Numbered from the stretch's first letter, positions 34,447-42,100 are shown. The stretch is 57,110 bases of DNA from CAYLMG01 sp964493425 (GCA_964493425.1 CAZBMW010000017.1:1-57110), one strand, 5' to 3'. Notes: a model not told the origin generated them from the sequence alone. Made by a program: numbers and translations.

Positions 34447-35601
34447 ATGGCTCAAAAAATTCGAAACCCCCTTGCACAGGCATTGGGTATGGTACTTCAA
34501 AACACCAGGGATAAAATGGGCGGCATCTCATCTTCCGAAATAGCATCTCTGCTCGGACTGGCTGCTTCCCATTATCGAATGATAGAAGCCGGTTCAGCAA
34601 TACTTCAGCCTTCAAGAGCCATCAAAATTATTCAAACTTTCGATACGATAGAATTTATCCCCCTTTGCCAGGTTTTAATAGCAATTCAAATCGTAGATTC
34701 AGCAAAAGATTCGGTTGAGGATATGCGAACTATTACCGCCCTGCTCAAGGAAGCAAACCCAACAATGTCAAAAGTCCTGGAAAAGTTCGACAATCTCTGG
34801 GCTACTATTAAAAACAAAGAGCCTGCTCAGGTCTCCCGCCAGCTCGCAACTGATGGTATCATAAAAGAGCTCGAAACATTTCTTACAACCGAACCAGTCA
34901 TATTAACTGCCGAGCAAATTGACAACTTTATGACACCGACATACAGATATCCCATCTCAGGACAGCTATACAGTAAAATCGGGAACATCCTCCAGGGCGT
35001 GGCTCCGTTTTATCTGGACACCGTTCTTCAGCTGGTTGACAACCTAAAAGGCATAACACCGAGGGTAACCGCTGAAGAACTCGCCAAGTGGGAATCCAGA
35101 CACAAAAACAGAATCTCACACATCATCGGCATTGTAAGGAATCCCGAAGTCATATTAGGTGTCGAGACCTTTGACTACAGCTTCCTCTGGGAGGAAAATT
35201 TCCAGAAAATGCTCATAATTCACCGCGACCCGCCAAGAGATAAAGCCGCTTCGATACAGAAGGAAATTGCAAAATGCCTGAAGCAACGCTTCGAAACAGA
35301 GCGAATAAAATATGAACGTGAGCTCGAGTCATTCGATAAAGTCTTAAAACAAAAACTGCTTATAACTCACGGCAAACATAATAAGGACAAAATAGATGCC
35401 ATACTGCTGCACAAAAAAGTTCCTATGAACAACCTCTGGGTTTACCTTATGAACAATGGTTACGTTGTCCCCTTTATAGATAACGCAACTGTTGACTTGC
35501 CGACTGATAACTTATATGGTACGAGCCTTGCTTATGACGAAACCTGTGAAAAACTTACCTTTATTAAGGAAGTATGCGCCGATGCCGGATTCACTCTCTG
35601 A
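34447..35601 (+). CDS. XRE-like helix-turn-helix protein, first gene of the CDPS operon
   Basis: A 384-aa soluble protein. Residues about 7-60 resemble an XRE/Cro-type HTH (SSSEIASLLGLAASHYRMIEAG is the recognition part). The remaining 320 residues are mostly helical with a charged segment near 270-305 and no domain I recognise. ATG at 34447 with a strong AAGGAG. The last 20 bp overlap the CDPS gene, and the cysteine/proline-poor sequence is unlike ordinary small regulators. It could be an autoregulator acting at the inverted repeat just upstream, or an accessory protein of the cyclodipeptide pathway that keeps an HTH fold. Function not established. Confidence 0.75.
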   Translation: MAQKIRNPLAQALGMVLQNTRDKMGGISSSEIASLLGLAASHYRMIEAGSAILQPSRAIKIIQTFDTIEFIPLCQVLIAIQIVDSAKDSVEDMRTITALLKEANPTMSKVLEKFDNLWATIKNKEPAQVSRQLATDGIIKELETFLTTEPVILTAEQIDNFMTPTYRYPISGQLYSKIGNILQGVAPFYLDTVLQLVDNLKGITPRVTAEELAKWESRHKNRISHIIGIVRNPEVILGVETFDYSFLWEENFQKMLIIHRDPPRDKAASIQKEIAKCLKQRFETERIKYERELESFDKVLKQKLLITHGKHNKDKIDAILLHKKVPMNNLWVYLMNNGYVVPFIDNATVDLPTDNLYGTSLAYDETCEKLTFIKEVCADAGFTL

Positions 35602-36310
35602 TGCCGCCGGACTGCCGCGAATAAGCATCGCAAGAACAACGCCGAAAGTCTCAAACGAAGAGCTTTTCGCGAAAAGGCGATGCTACATCGGCATCAGTCT
35701 TGACAATCCTGTTTTTTATGGCAAATCATTACAGGCTATACTTAACTGGGGCGCAGAGAACTTTGACCACTGCCTTGTCGTTTTAGGCGACTATCTGAGG
35801 CGTTTCAACGAGTATATCTTTAACAGCTTAAACGATGAGGCCGCGGAAAAGGCTTCTTTCGAGGCAGGCAATGATTTTCTAGCCAAAACAAAAGACATCT
35901 TTCAGCAATTTAACGAAGACAAGATACAGCTAATCAGATGGAAAGACTGCCTCCAGGCCGACGAATACAAAAAATCAAAGACCATATTGAGCAAACTTTA
36001 CGATACTCTGCCGAATTTCAAAGCCTCGGTCCAGAGAGACGCCTTTTTATTTCTGAAAAGGCAGAAAAGAAAAAATCAGAAAATGTCACTGCCTATGGAA
36101 CAAGCCATCGAGCTCTCAAGTCAGTACCTTCTGGAGGAAATAGCGGTTTTCAGCTCGTTATCAGAGCAGGGATGGAAAGTTGAACTATACCCCGGTCCCG
36201 AATTAGCTGTGCTCATCGATATAGCAAAGGGACAATACTCAGACATACCCGAGGGACTGAAGGAAAGGGTAAACGTCGAGCTGCGAGTCGGTAAAAGCAA
36301 AACGGAGTAG
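35582..36310 (+). CDS. tRNA-dependent cyclodipeptide synthase (CDPS)
   Basis: A 242-aa enzyme of the class that joins two aminoacyl-tRNAs into a cyclic dipeptide (diketopiperazine). The family's landmarks are present at close to their positions in AlbC: nucleophile Ser39 in YIGISLDNPVF, the WGAENFDHCLVVLGDYLRRFN block (about 56-75), catalytic Tyr182 and Glu186 in QYLLEEIAVF, and the second conserved Tyr203 in ELYPGP. Length is normal (220-260). ATG at 35582 has AAGGAAG upstream and overlaps the HTH gene by 20 bp; a longer frame from 35492 would be mostly a shadow of that gene. Asn42 with Tyr203-Pro204 gives a mixed NYQ/XYP-type signature. The product dipeptide cannot be read from sequence. 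Confidence 0.9.
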   Translation: MPDSLSDAAGLPRISIARTTPKVSNEELFAKRRCYIGISLDNPVFYGKSLQAILNWGAENFDHCLVVLGDYLRRFNEYIFNSLNDEAAEKASFEAGNDFLAKTKDIFQQFNEDKIQLIRWKDCLQADEYKKSKTILSKLYDTLPNFKASVQRDAFLFLKRQKRKNQKMSLPMEQAIELSSQYLLEEIAVFSSLSEQGWKVELYPGPELAVLIDIAKGQYSDIPEGLKERVNVELRVGKSKTE

Positions 36311-36312
36311 CT

Positions 36313-37809
36313 ATGAGCACAATTGTAATAAGTGCCCTTCTGCTGGCTTTCGTCATATACATTCTTGTCGGCCTGTTTCTCGGCAGACGCACAAAAGGCA
36401 TCGCCGATATGCTCCCCATAGCCTTAAGCAAGCAGGCCCGAGTCAATAACGCAACCGAATTCTCCGCAAGCACCGTAGCCACGACCATTTCACTGGCAAC
36501 GGTCGTAATGGCCTTTTTCGAGCTGGCACAGAAGTTCGGCCTCTGGCTTTTATGGACGGTAGTTACCACATCAGCCGGGCTTTTTGTCGTTCGTTTATTC
36601 GCAAAAAAAATCTGGAACAAAATATCGTTATACGACCATCGCCCGACACTGCACGAATTTTTAGGCACCGAATTCAATTCCGCTGCCCTTTCATACGTCG
36701 GCGCCATCTGTACCAGCCTGGGTTTCCTCGGCGCCTTCGCCGTCGAGCTCACCGTCGGCTCCAAATTCTTCTCGAGCTTAGTACCGAACATTGAGCCCTG
36801 GCTCGTAGTCGTTGTCCTTTCAGTAGTCGCCTTCCTTTATACTGCTATGGGCGGCTTTCGCGCCGTAATCGTAACCGACAGAATACAAATGGTCTCTATC
36901 TGGCTGCTGCTGCTGGCACTTCCGATTTTTTATGTATATTACGTTTATACTCACGGCGGCTGGGCCGAAAATATAAGCAACATACCTCATGGAATATTGA
37001 ACCTTTCATACAGAGCCGACCTGCTCGCCTTTATGCTGGGCGTCTTCGTCATTAACGTCCCGACGTTCATTTCGGATATGAGTATCTGGCAGCGAATCGC
37101 AGGCGCACAACAAAATGAAACGGTAGCTAAAGGCCTATGGCGAAGCGTTCTCAGCGCTGCCGTAACCTGGGGCTGCATCGCTCTTCTAGCCTGCTTCGCA
37201 TTTATGATGTTCGAACCCGCCGAAGGCGTTAATCCGCTTGTCTCACTTGTCCGGGTAATCGGCGGCTCGCCAGGCATCCTTGCCGCAGCCATCCTGTTTC
37301 TCACAACACTCGGCCTGTACGGAGCAATGCTGTCAACCGCCTCAACACAGCTTATCGCCGTCTCACACACACTATATGAAGACGTCTTTTCACATTTAAG
37401 CAAACACTCACTCATCGAGCGGCTCTCTTCGAAAAAAGAGCTTAATATTTCAAGAACAATCCTTGTCCTGGCCGCAATCATTTCAACCATATTTGTTCAG
37501 GTCCTCAGCCGAAAAGGCTTCTCAATAGCCGACCTGGTCTTTGCAATATACGGCGCTCAGCTCGGCCTGTGCCCGCTCGTAATCGCCGCTCTATTCTTAA
37601 GCAAAGAGCGTCTTAAAGCCCTTTCCTACTGGGCGGTAATCGCCGTTTCTGCCGGCTTTATTACCGGCTGGGCAACTGCAATCTACGGCAAAGCAACCGC
37701 AAGCCAGTACCTTGCATACCTGCCGCCCGTAGCAAGCCTGATAATTTCATCACTGTTCCTGCTTGTCGGTATGCTACTGAATTTTTCAAAAGTGAAAGCT
37801 GAAAAATGA
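36313..37809 (+). CDS. SSS-family sodium/solute symporter in the CDPS operon
   Basis: A 498-aa polytopic protein with about 13 hydrophobic helices and the solute:sodium symporter fold: an N-terminal GLFLGRRTKGIADM, NNATEFSASTVATTISLATV (about 42-61) and MGGFRAVIVTDRIQM (about 177-191), the SSS signature region. It begins 2 bp after the CDPS stop with GGAG 5 nt upstream and overlaps the next gene by 4 bp. The known substrates of the family are diverse (proline, pantothenate, sugars). Here it is a candidate for uptake of a precursor or movement of the cyclodipeptide, which is inference. Confidence 0.88.
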   Translation: MSTIVISALLLAFVIYILVGLFLGRRTKGIADMLPIALSKQARVNNATEFSASTVATTISLATVVMAFFELAQKFGLWLLWTVVTTSAGLFVVRLFAKKIWNKISLYDHRPTLHEFLGTEFNSAALSYVGAICTSLGFLGAFAVELTVGSKFFSSLVPNIEPWLVVVVLSVVAFLYTAMGGFRAVIVTDRIQMVSIWLLLLALPIFYVYYVYTHGGWAENISNIPHGILNLSYRADLLAFMLGVFVINVPTFISDMSIWQRIAGAQQNETVAKGLWRSVLSAAVTWGCIALLACFAFMMFEPAEGVNPLVSLVRVIGGSPGILAAAILFLTTLGLYGAMLSTASTQLIAVSHTLYEDVFSHLSKHSLIERLSSKKELNISRTILVLAAIISTIFVQVLSRKGFSIADLVFAIYGAQLGLCPLVIAALFLSKERLKALSYWAVIAVSAGFITGWATAIYGKATASQYLAYLPPVASLIISSLFLLVGMLLNFSKVKAEK

Positions 37810-38273
37810 ACTGGCTTCTCTTAAAAACTGTCTTAAAAGCCCGCAGGAAAGGTCTTTTGCACCTAAAGCCGGCGACGCAGCCATTACGGCTGGATTGTTT
37901 AGCTGCCGAATGCGCAAAATGCTGCTTAAATCTCGGCTCACCCGTAGTAACCCCTGACGAAGCTGAAAAAATAGACTCAGAAAAAATAGTTAAAACCAAA
38001 AACGCAATGTTCATAAAATCAGAAAACTGCACCTGCTGCCTCCTGAAAGATAATCTGTGCTCGATTTACCCTGAGCGCCCCTCCGGCTGCCGCGAGTATC
38101 CTTTTTATAATATAGATGGCCGACTCTATTATGATGCCGGCTGTCCAGGCCTGAAAACCGACATTGACAGCCGGCCTGATGTTAACGATATTTTGCCGTT
38201 CGAACGCTTCTTCCCCAACAGCTCGAAATTGACTCTCTGGCTCATCAAAAAAATCTGCATTTCTCAACTTTAA
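37806..38273 (+). CDS. YkgJ-family cysteine-cluster protein
   Basis: A 155-aa protein with the YkgJ/UPF0153 pattern: Cys36-x2-Cys39-Cys40, then the second group NCTCC (Cys75, Cys77-78), Cys85 in LCSIYPERPSGC (to Cys95) followed by REYPF, and Cys113 in DAGCPG. The family is thought to bind zinc or an Fe-S cluster. The start ATG overlaps the symporter stop (ATGA). As the fourth gene of the CDPS operon it could be a redox or modification partner for the cyclodipeptide, or simply be co-transcribed. Confidence 0.88.
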   Translation: MNWLLLKTVLKARRKGLLHLKPATQPLRLDCLAAECAKCCLNLGSPVVTPDEAEKIDSEKIVKTKNAMFIKSENCTCCLLKDNLCSIYPERPSGCREYPFYNIDGRLYYDAGCPGLKTDIDSRPDVNDILPFERFFPNSSKLTLWLIKKICISQL

Positions 38274-38396
38274 CAGCGGATTTACGCAGATTATTTTTGC
38301 TTTTTCTCTTTTTTTCTGTTATTTTATACCATTAAAGTTAAAACACCCATCAGATCAAAGCGACAACCATGTAAACAGAAGTTAGATTTATAAATT

Positions 38397-38879
38397 ATGA
38401 ATAAATTTATAAAGTGTATTAAGTATTGTAACGAGCTTATATCAATTCTGCTTCAGCTTATTATAATTACGATTCTTATTGTCGGAGCTTGTTTTACCTA
38501 CAAGCAATTGAAACAGAATGCAACAGCTACAAAGTATAGGTATCTCACAGGTGTATGGAATGACATCATGAAGGAGTCCATAGAACATCCGGAATTCAAC
38601 GACAAATCGAAGACGCTGGTGTACAGCGAAGCATTTCATGGAGACCAGAAGCGAAGATACGAGATTTATGTTCGATGGATTGGAGGTTTTATCGAAGACC
38701 TCCATGCTAATGATTATAAAGAAGAGGGGTGGCTATACTATGAGCCATGGATTAAAAGTATGCTGGGCACCCATAGCACATGGTTTATTGATCATATAGA
38801 TTATTATGAGTATACGGATGTGTTCTATAAAAGGCTCTCTGACTTAAAGAAGTCCTTGGAGGATACTCAGGGCAATTAG
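38397..38879 (+). CDS. Unknown single-pass membrane protein
   Basis: A 160-aa protein: one transmembrane helix (about residues 13-35, LISILLQLIIITILIVGACF), then a soluble domain with many Trp, Tyr and His residues (about 50-140). No motif that I recognise. The start lacks a clear ribosome-binding site. Codon use is AT-richer than in the T2SS and CDPS genes, and similar cgcNNattacgc-type phrases lie on both sides (38276-38292 and 38901-38917), so it may belong to an acquired segment. Confidence 0.6.
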   Translation: MNKFIKCIKYCNELISILLQLIIITILIVGACFTYKQLKQNATATKYRYLTGVWNDIMKESIEHPEFNDKSKTLVYSEAFHGDQKRRYEIYVRWIGGFIEDLHANDYKEEGWLYYEPWIKSMLGTHSTWFIDHIDYYEYTDVFYKRLSDLKKSLEDTQGN

Positions 38880-38899
38880 AGAACACAGAGAGTATTTTT

Positions 38900-38920
38900 T
38901 CCGCAAATTACGCGGATATT
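38900..38920 (+). terminator. Possible weak terminator between convergent genes
   Basis: TCCGC (38900-38904) pairs with GCGGA (38912-38916) around a 7-nt loop, followed by TATTATTATTTT. It is short, but correctly placed after the stop at 38879 and before the convergent gene at 38968. Confidence 0.35.
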
Positions 38921-38967
38921 ATTATTTTGTCATTCCTTTGAAAACGGTGATCCAGAAGATTGCGATA

Positions 38968-39174
38968 CTAACCTGTATGGCATTCAGGAGAACAGTAGTA
39001 GCACCCGTTAGATTGGGGATATGTTTTTTTTGCCTCTCGAACTGCATCAAAACAGTTAGAAAATTCTCCTAGGTACATCCTATTTTCTTCGCTTGGTAAA
39101 TATGAACAATCTGATTTGTGAACTTCATGGTCACCGTTAGCTTGCGCTTTTTTGTTTACATAATATCTAGCCAT
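38968..39174 (-). CDS. Small conserved-type protein with a CxxC/CH motif
   Basis: A 68-aa protein with Cys23, Cys41, Cys58-x2-Cys61 and Cys65-His66, arranged as HEVHKSDCSYLP, GEFSNCFDAVREAKK and GCYYCSPECHTG. The spacing suggests a small zinc-binding fold. I recall very similar short proteins in unrelated bacteria with the same NGDHEVH and GCYYC phrases, but no function. ATG at 39174 with GAGGTG just upstream. Confidence 0.65.
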   Translation of the reverse strand: MARYYVNKKAQANGDHEVHKSDCSYLPSEENRMYLGEFSNCFDAVREAKKTYPQSNGCYYCSPECHTG

Positions 39175-39270
39175 ATGACACCTCGTTTTCTTAATAACTT
39201 TATAATACTTAAATATTGAATCTGAGTCATAATAAAAAAGTTATTCACAATTATAAATTTATAAAAACTA

Positions 39271-39642
39271 TTATGTACAATGGGACCACCATTGGTTGAC
39301 GTTTATTCCCCATGTGCTAGCTTGTCGCTGAGATTCCTGCAAACAAGCTTTTGGTACGATCACGTCAAAACGATACGGGCTTCGAGAGAAGGCTTCCCAT
39401 TGCTCGTATGTATGATTTTCGCTTATAGTATCACAGGTTTCGGCTTCCGCTATGATGCATAGAGACCCATTATAATAAACTGCTAAGTCAGGTATTTTGC
39501 TGTTGACCTGCGGTGGAATACCATTTGGATGATTAATATGATCTGCTTTTACATAATATCCTTTATTCTCGTAACTCATTGCCAGTGCACTAATTAAGAG
39601 CTTATGAGTCTGACTTGAGTATTCATTTGTTCGGGTTGACAT
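39271..39642 (-). CDS. Unknown protein, possibly a degenerate PD-(D/E)xK-type fold
   Basis: A 123-aa protein. The sequence KIPDLAVYYNGSLCIIAEAET (split here after IPD) resembles the beta-strand core of restriction-endonuclease-like proteins, but the catalytic Lys of the ExK motif is absent (EAE instead), so nuclease activity is doubtful. ATG at 39642 is chosen for GGAG about 9 nt upstream; an in-frame ATG at 39666 would add eight residues. It is AT-rich like its neighbours and faces away from the sigma-factor operon. Confidence 0.55.
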   Translation of the reverse strand: MSTRTNEYSSQTHKLLISALAMSYENKGYYVKADHINHPNGIPPQVNSKIPDLAVYYNGSLCIIAEAETCDTISENHTYEQWEAFSRSPYRFDVIVPKACLQESQRQASTWGINVNQWWSHCT

Positions 39643-39716
39643 TATAATTTCTCCATATATTTTCAATAACAGTTATTTTGTTACCAATAACTTTCTATAT
39701 AAGCTAACACGATTAG

Positions 39717-39761
39717 GCGTTACCTATCTTGGATTAAATATTTTTATCTATTTTGTAACGC
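39717..39761 (+). promoter_or_regulatory. Inverted repeat upstream of the sigma-factor operon
   Basis: GCGTTAC (39717-39723) and GTAACGC (39755-39761) are perfect inverted repeats centred 38 bp apart, and TATAAT occurs at 39771-39776. A third partial copy, TTGTTACC, is near 39678. The arrangement suggests an operator, perhaps for autoregulation. No good -35 element fits the TATAAT. Confidence 0.4.
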
Positions 39762-39807
39762 TTTTTCGTGTATAATATTGAATTGGATCATTCAAAGGGA
39801 TTAAAGC

Positions 39808-40419
39808 ATGGATAAGCTAAAGACCTCAGATGAACAAGACGAAATAGCTATTCGCCTTTGGGACGAGGACAAAACCATTTTAGAAGACATTTTGGTCAAA
39901 TATGTACCATCTATAGAAAAAGCTTTAGGTAGGAAATACCGCTCGTTTTCAATTGAAGATTTAGAAGATATTGTCTGCGAAGCAATCAAGAGATTATGGG
40001 AGAAAAGAAAGGAGTATAGTGATTCGCAAGGCTCTGTTAAAGCACTTCTCTACCGAATAGCCGATAATATTGCTAAAGACTTGCTAAAATTTGGCTGGAA
40101 AAAACTTCAAGAAAAAAGAGAATATTGGGCTAATGAGAGCCTTGAGGATTTAGCAACCATATATCCTTCTCAAGATAAAGATGAAGATTCTAAAGATTGT
40201 GACTCACCGCTTAACGTGGACCTAAGAGAAATTGTAAATAACTTGCCCGTAGTCCAACAGAAAATTATTTGGGCTTTTGCTTTAGCTCCTGAAGGCGAGA
40301 TTAACGCAACAATTATCGGAAAAGACCTTGGATATCCTGCAACAACGATTCGTGTTTATCTTAAGCGTGCAAAAGAAACAATTCGTGACGAAATGAAGAA
40401 ACGAGGGCACAATATATAG
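39808..40419 (+). CDS. RNA polymerase sigma-70 family factor (ECF-like)
   Basis: A 203-aa sigma factor. Region 2 is visible at about 45-95 (EDLEDIVCEAIKRLWEKRKE, GSVKALLYRIADNIAKDLLK) and region 4 at about 145-200 (LPVVQQKIIWAFALAP, IIGKDLGYPATTIRVYLKRA), with an acidic linker between. Domains 1 and 3 are lacking, as in ECF factors. ATG at 39808 with AAAGGGA 7 nt upstream. It heads a three-gene operon ending in a metalloprotease, and likely reads its own promoter or another local one. Confidence 0.88.
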   Translation: MDKLKTSDEQDEIAIRLWDEDKTILEDILVKYVPSIEKALGRKYRSFSIEDLEDIVCEAIKRLWEKRKEYSDSQGSVKALLYRIADNIAKDLLKFGWKKLQEKREYWANESLEDLATIYPSQDKDEDSKDCDSPLNVDLREIVNNLPVVQQKIIWAFALAPEGEINATIIGKDLGYPATTIRVYLKRAKETIRDEMKKRGHNI

Positions 40420-40438
40420 TTAGTATAAGGAGCTATTT

Positions 40439-40807
40439 ATGGCCATTAAAGATAATAATTCTGATCGACGGCTAAGTCAGCTTCTTTACAATGCGCTTAT
40501 ACCACGTGGATTTCGACCAAAAACAAATGAAGAAATTGAATCAATGCTTGATACTATAGGGGGTGAGCCCTTATCAGAGGATAAACATAAAAGAATGTTA
40601 AGGAAAATTCACGGCGAAGAACTAATTGGAGAGCGAAAAGAACAAGTAATAAACATTGAAACGAAAGCATTAACCGAAGAACAAAAAGAATTGGTCGAAC
40701 TATGGCGAAATAAGGGCAAAGAGATTCCTCCGGACATACAGGAGCTTCTTGATGAAATGGAGAAAAAAGCGACAGAGGAGGAGAAAGAAGATATAGATGG
40801 ACCATAA
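40439..40807 (+). CDS. Small charged protein between the sigma factor and the protease
   Basis: A 122-aa soluble protein with no recognised domain. It is rich in Glu, Lys and Arg and mostly helical by eye. A central segment (SEDKHKRMLRKIHGEELIGE, about residues 46-65) precedes a C-terminal charged helix. ATG at 40439 with AAGGAG 7 nt upstream, 19 bp after the sigma factor stop. The last 11 bp overlap the protease gene. By position it could be an anti-sigma factor or the target of the protease; that is inference from the operon alone. Confidence 0.7.
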   Translation: MAIKDNNSDRRLSQLLYNALIPRGFRPKTNEEIESMLDTIGGEPLSEDKHKRMLRKIHGEELIGERKEQVINIETKALTEEQKELVELWRNKGKEIPPDIQELLDEMEKKATEEEKEDIDGP

Positions 40808-41675
40808 ACTTCCTTGGAGAATCCTTAAAAGCATTTTGAATGATGCTCGAAGCCAAGGTGAAGAAATCGCTAGCGTGATGGGATTTGATTCTCCTCCAAT
40901 TGATCCATTCAAAATTATTGAAGTAGAGCCTGATATTTATGCAAAAGGTGCGGACTTTCGTGACGCTTTTGATGGTCGTTTAAAATATGTAGGACCACGT
41001 TTTCTTCTTACTTTCAACACCAAATACAATCAATGGTATCACATTAGCAAATATCACCCCAAGATTCGCTTTACTATAGGTCATGAGTTAGGACATTTTT
41101 TCTTAAACGAGCATCGTGAGTATTTACTTCATGGAGGAAAACCTCATCTATGCTTTACTGAATTTCAATCTTCGCCTTATGTAGAGCAGCAAGCTGATTG
41201 CTTTTCCGCTGGATTATTGATGCCAACTCATCTGCTTGCTCCTTGTGTTAATCATGAGCCCAATCCAACTTTTGAGATTATTAAACAGACTGCAAATAAG
41301 TATGATGTTTCAATGACTAGCATGATTGTAAGATGGGCTCAATTATCTGATTTTCCTTGTGCGGCAATTTTTGCATCATCAAAGGGAATCGAGTGGGGGT
41401 GGGTTTCGGATGGATTCAAGCGGGTGAAGGGTTATTGTGTTCGTCGAAATAAAGAACTAATTTCAAAAGATGCCCGAAAATTTATTCAGCAGGAATCAAA
41501 TTTTTTACACTACAGAGAGGGCAAAGGACTAGGATTAGCACATGAGTGGATTGAGTTTGATATTCTAGATATCAGCGTTCAAGAATTTTATGCAATCATT
41601 CCATACAACAGGCGAATGTTAGTATTTATAATCGCAGATGAAAACGAGGTTTCAGAGCATCTGAATTGTGATTAA
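40797..41675 (+). CDS. ImmA/IrrE-family metallopeptidase
   Basis: A 292-aa protein with the zinc-protease motif HELGH at residues 96-100 and a downstream Glu130 in YVEQQADCFSAGLLMP, the third ligand region of ImmA/IrrE enzymes. Proteins of this family cleave repressors (ImmA with ImmR) or control stress regulators (IrrE). The C-terminal part (about 170-292) is not assigned. It overlaps the small charged gene by 11 bp and closes the operon. No phage or integrative-element genes are visible nearby, so its role is more likely in stress response or defence regulation. Confidence 0.88.
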   Translation: MDHKLPWRILKSILNDARSQGEEIASVMGFDSPPIDPFKIIEVEPDIYAKGADFRDAFDGRLKYVGPRFLLTFNTKYNQWYHISKYHPKIRFTIGHELGHFFLNEHREYLLHGGKPHLCFTEFQSSPYVEQQADCFSAGLLMPTHLLAPCVNHEPNPTFEIIKQTANKYDVSMTSMIVRWAQLSDFPCAAIFASSKGIEWGWVSDGFKRVKGYCVRRNKELISKDARKFIQQESNFLHYREGKGLGLAHEWIEFDILDISVQEFYAIIPYNRRMLVFIIADENEVSEHLNCD

Positions 41676-41784
41676 TGATTACTTCGATCATACTAACTTC
41701 TTTATTGTTCGAACTGTTCACTCCCCGTACAAAATTTTTACAAGAGTATATTTCATGCGTAGTTGTAAAATATTTATTTTTTTA

Positions 41785-41812
41785 TTGATAAATCGGCCTA
41801 ATTTAGTACAAT
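41785..41812 (+). promoter_or_regulatory. Possible promoter of a small structured RNA
   Basis: TTGATA (41785-41790), a 16-bp spacer and TACAAT (41807-41812). The start would fall near 41819, exactly at the edge of the GC-rich hairpin string. Confidence 0.45.
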
Positions 41813-41820
41813 ACTCCTAA

Positions 41821-41877
41821 CTGGGGGAGGCCCCGAATACGGGGCTGCGGAGGTCCGCACGAATCGGCCAGGAGGCC
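41821..41877 (+). ncRNA. Candidate structured RNA with three GGAGG hairpins
   Basis: Three consecutive short hairpins stand out in an AT-rich context. A: GGGG and CCCC with a GAGG or AGG loop (41823-41834); the same CCCC could instead pair with the GGGG at 41841-41844. B: TGCGG-AGGT-CCGCA (41846-41859). C: GGCC-AGGA-GGCC (41866-41877). Each presents a GGAGG core. It directly follows a promoter-like site. No known RNA family is recognised; the pattern recalls CsrA/RsmA-binding RNAs, which is inference. Confidence 0.35.
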
Positions 41878-41962
41878 AAGTCAAATTTAATTGTAAATTC
41901 TTATTTCTTAAGGATTTGCCAATGTTCAATAGTTTAGGAGTCCTCAGTTCGACATCGTTTAG

Positions 41963-41983
41963 CCCCGCCACTTGTTGGCGGGG
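41963..41983. repeat. Palindromic hairpin
   Basis: CCCCGCCA (41963-41970) and TGGCGGGG (41976-41983) form a perfect 8-bp stem with a 5-nt loop. It is joined directly to the short interspersed repeat starting at 41984 and has no T-tract, so it reads more like part of a repeat element than a terminator. Confidence 0.5.
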
Positions 41984-42008
41984 TAGTATCGAGCATCGAG
42001 TATCTGGC
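41984..42008. repeat. Copy 2 of a short degenerate interspersed repeat
   Basis: Shares tagtatcNNgcatcNNgtatctNNc with 27783-27807, with NN = ga, ga, gg here. The similar phrase continues as ggcatcgtgcatcaagtacc to about 42027. Confidence 0.6.
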
Positions 42009-42100
42009 ATCGTGCATCAAGTACCAAAAACCTGTAAATCCTGTCAAAAGGCACCTCTACACTTGTCGAGAGAGCTCTACAAATCACACCTTTTTTTGCA

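Noticed and set aside
35492..35581. A longer N-terminus for the CDPS gene
   Set aside because: The 30 extra residues come from the overlap with the HTH gene. ATG at 35582 has AAGGAAG upstream and gives a normal CDPS length and catalytic-residue numbering.
39753..39776. A standard promoter TTGTAA/TATAAT before the sigma factor gene
   Set aside because: The spacer is only 12 bp, too short for sigma70; the region is listed as an inverted repeat instead.
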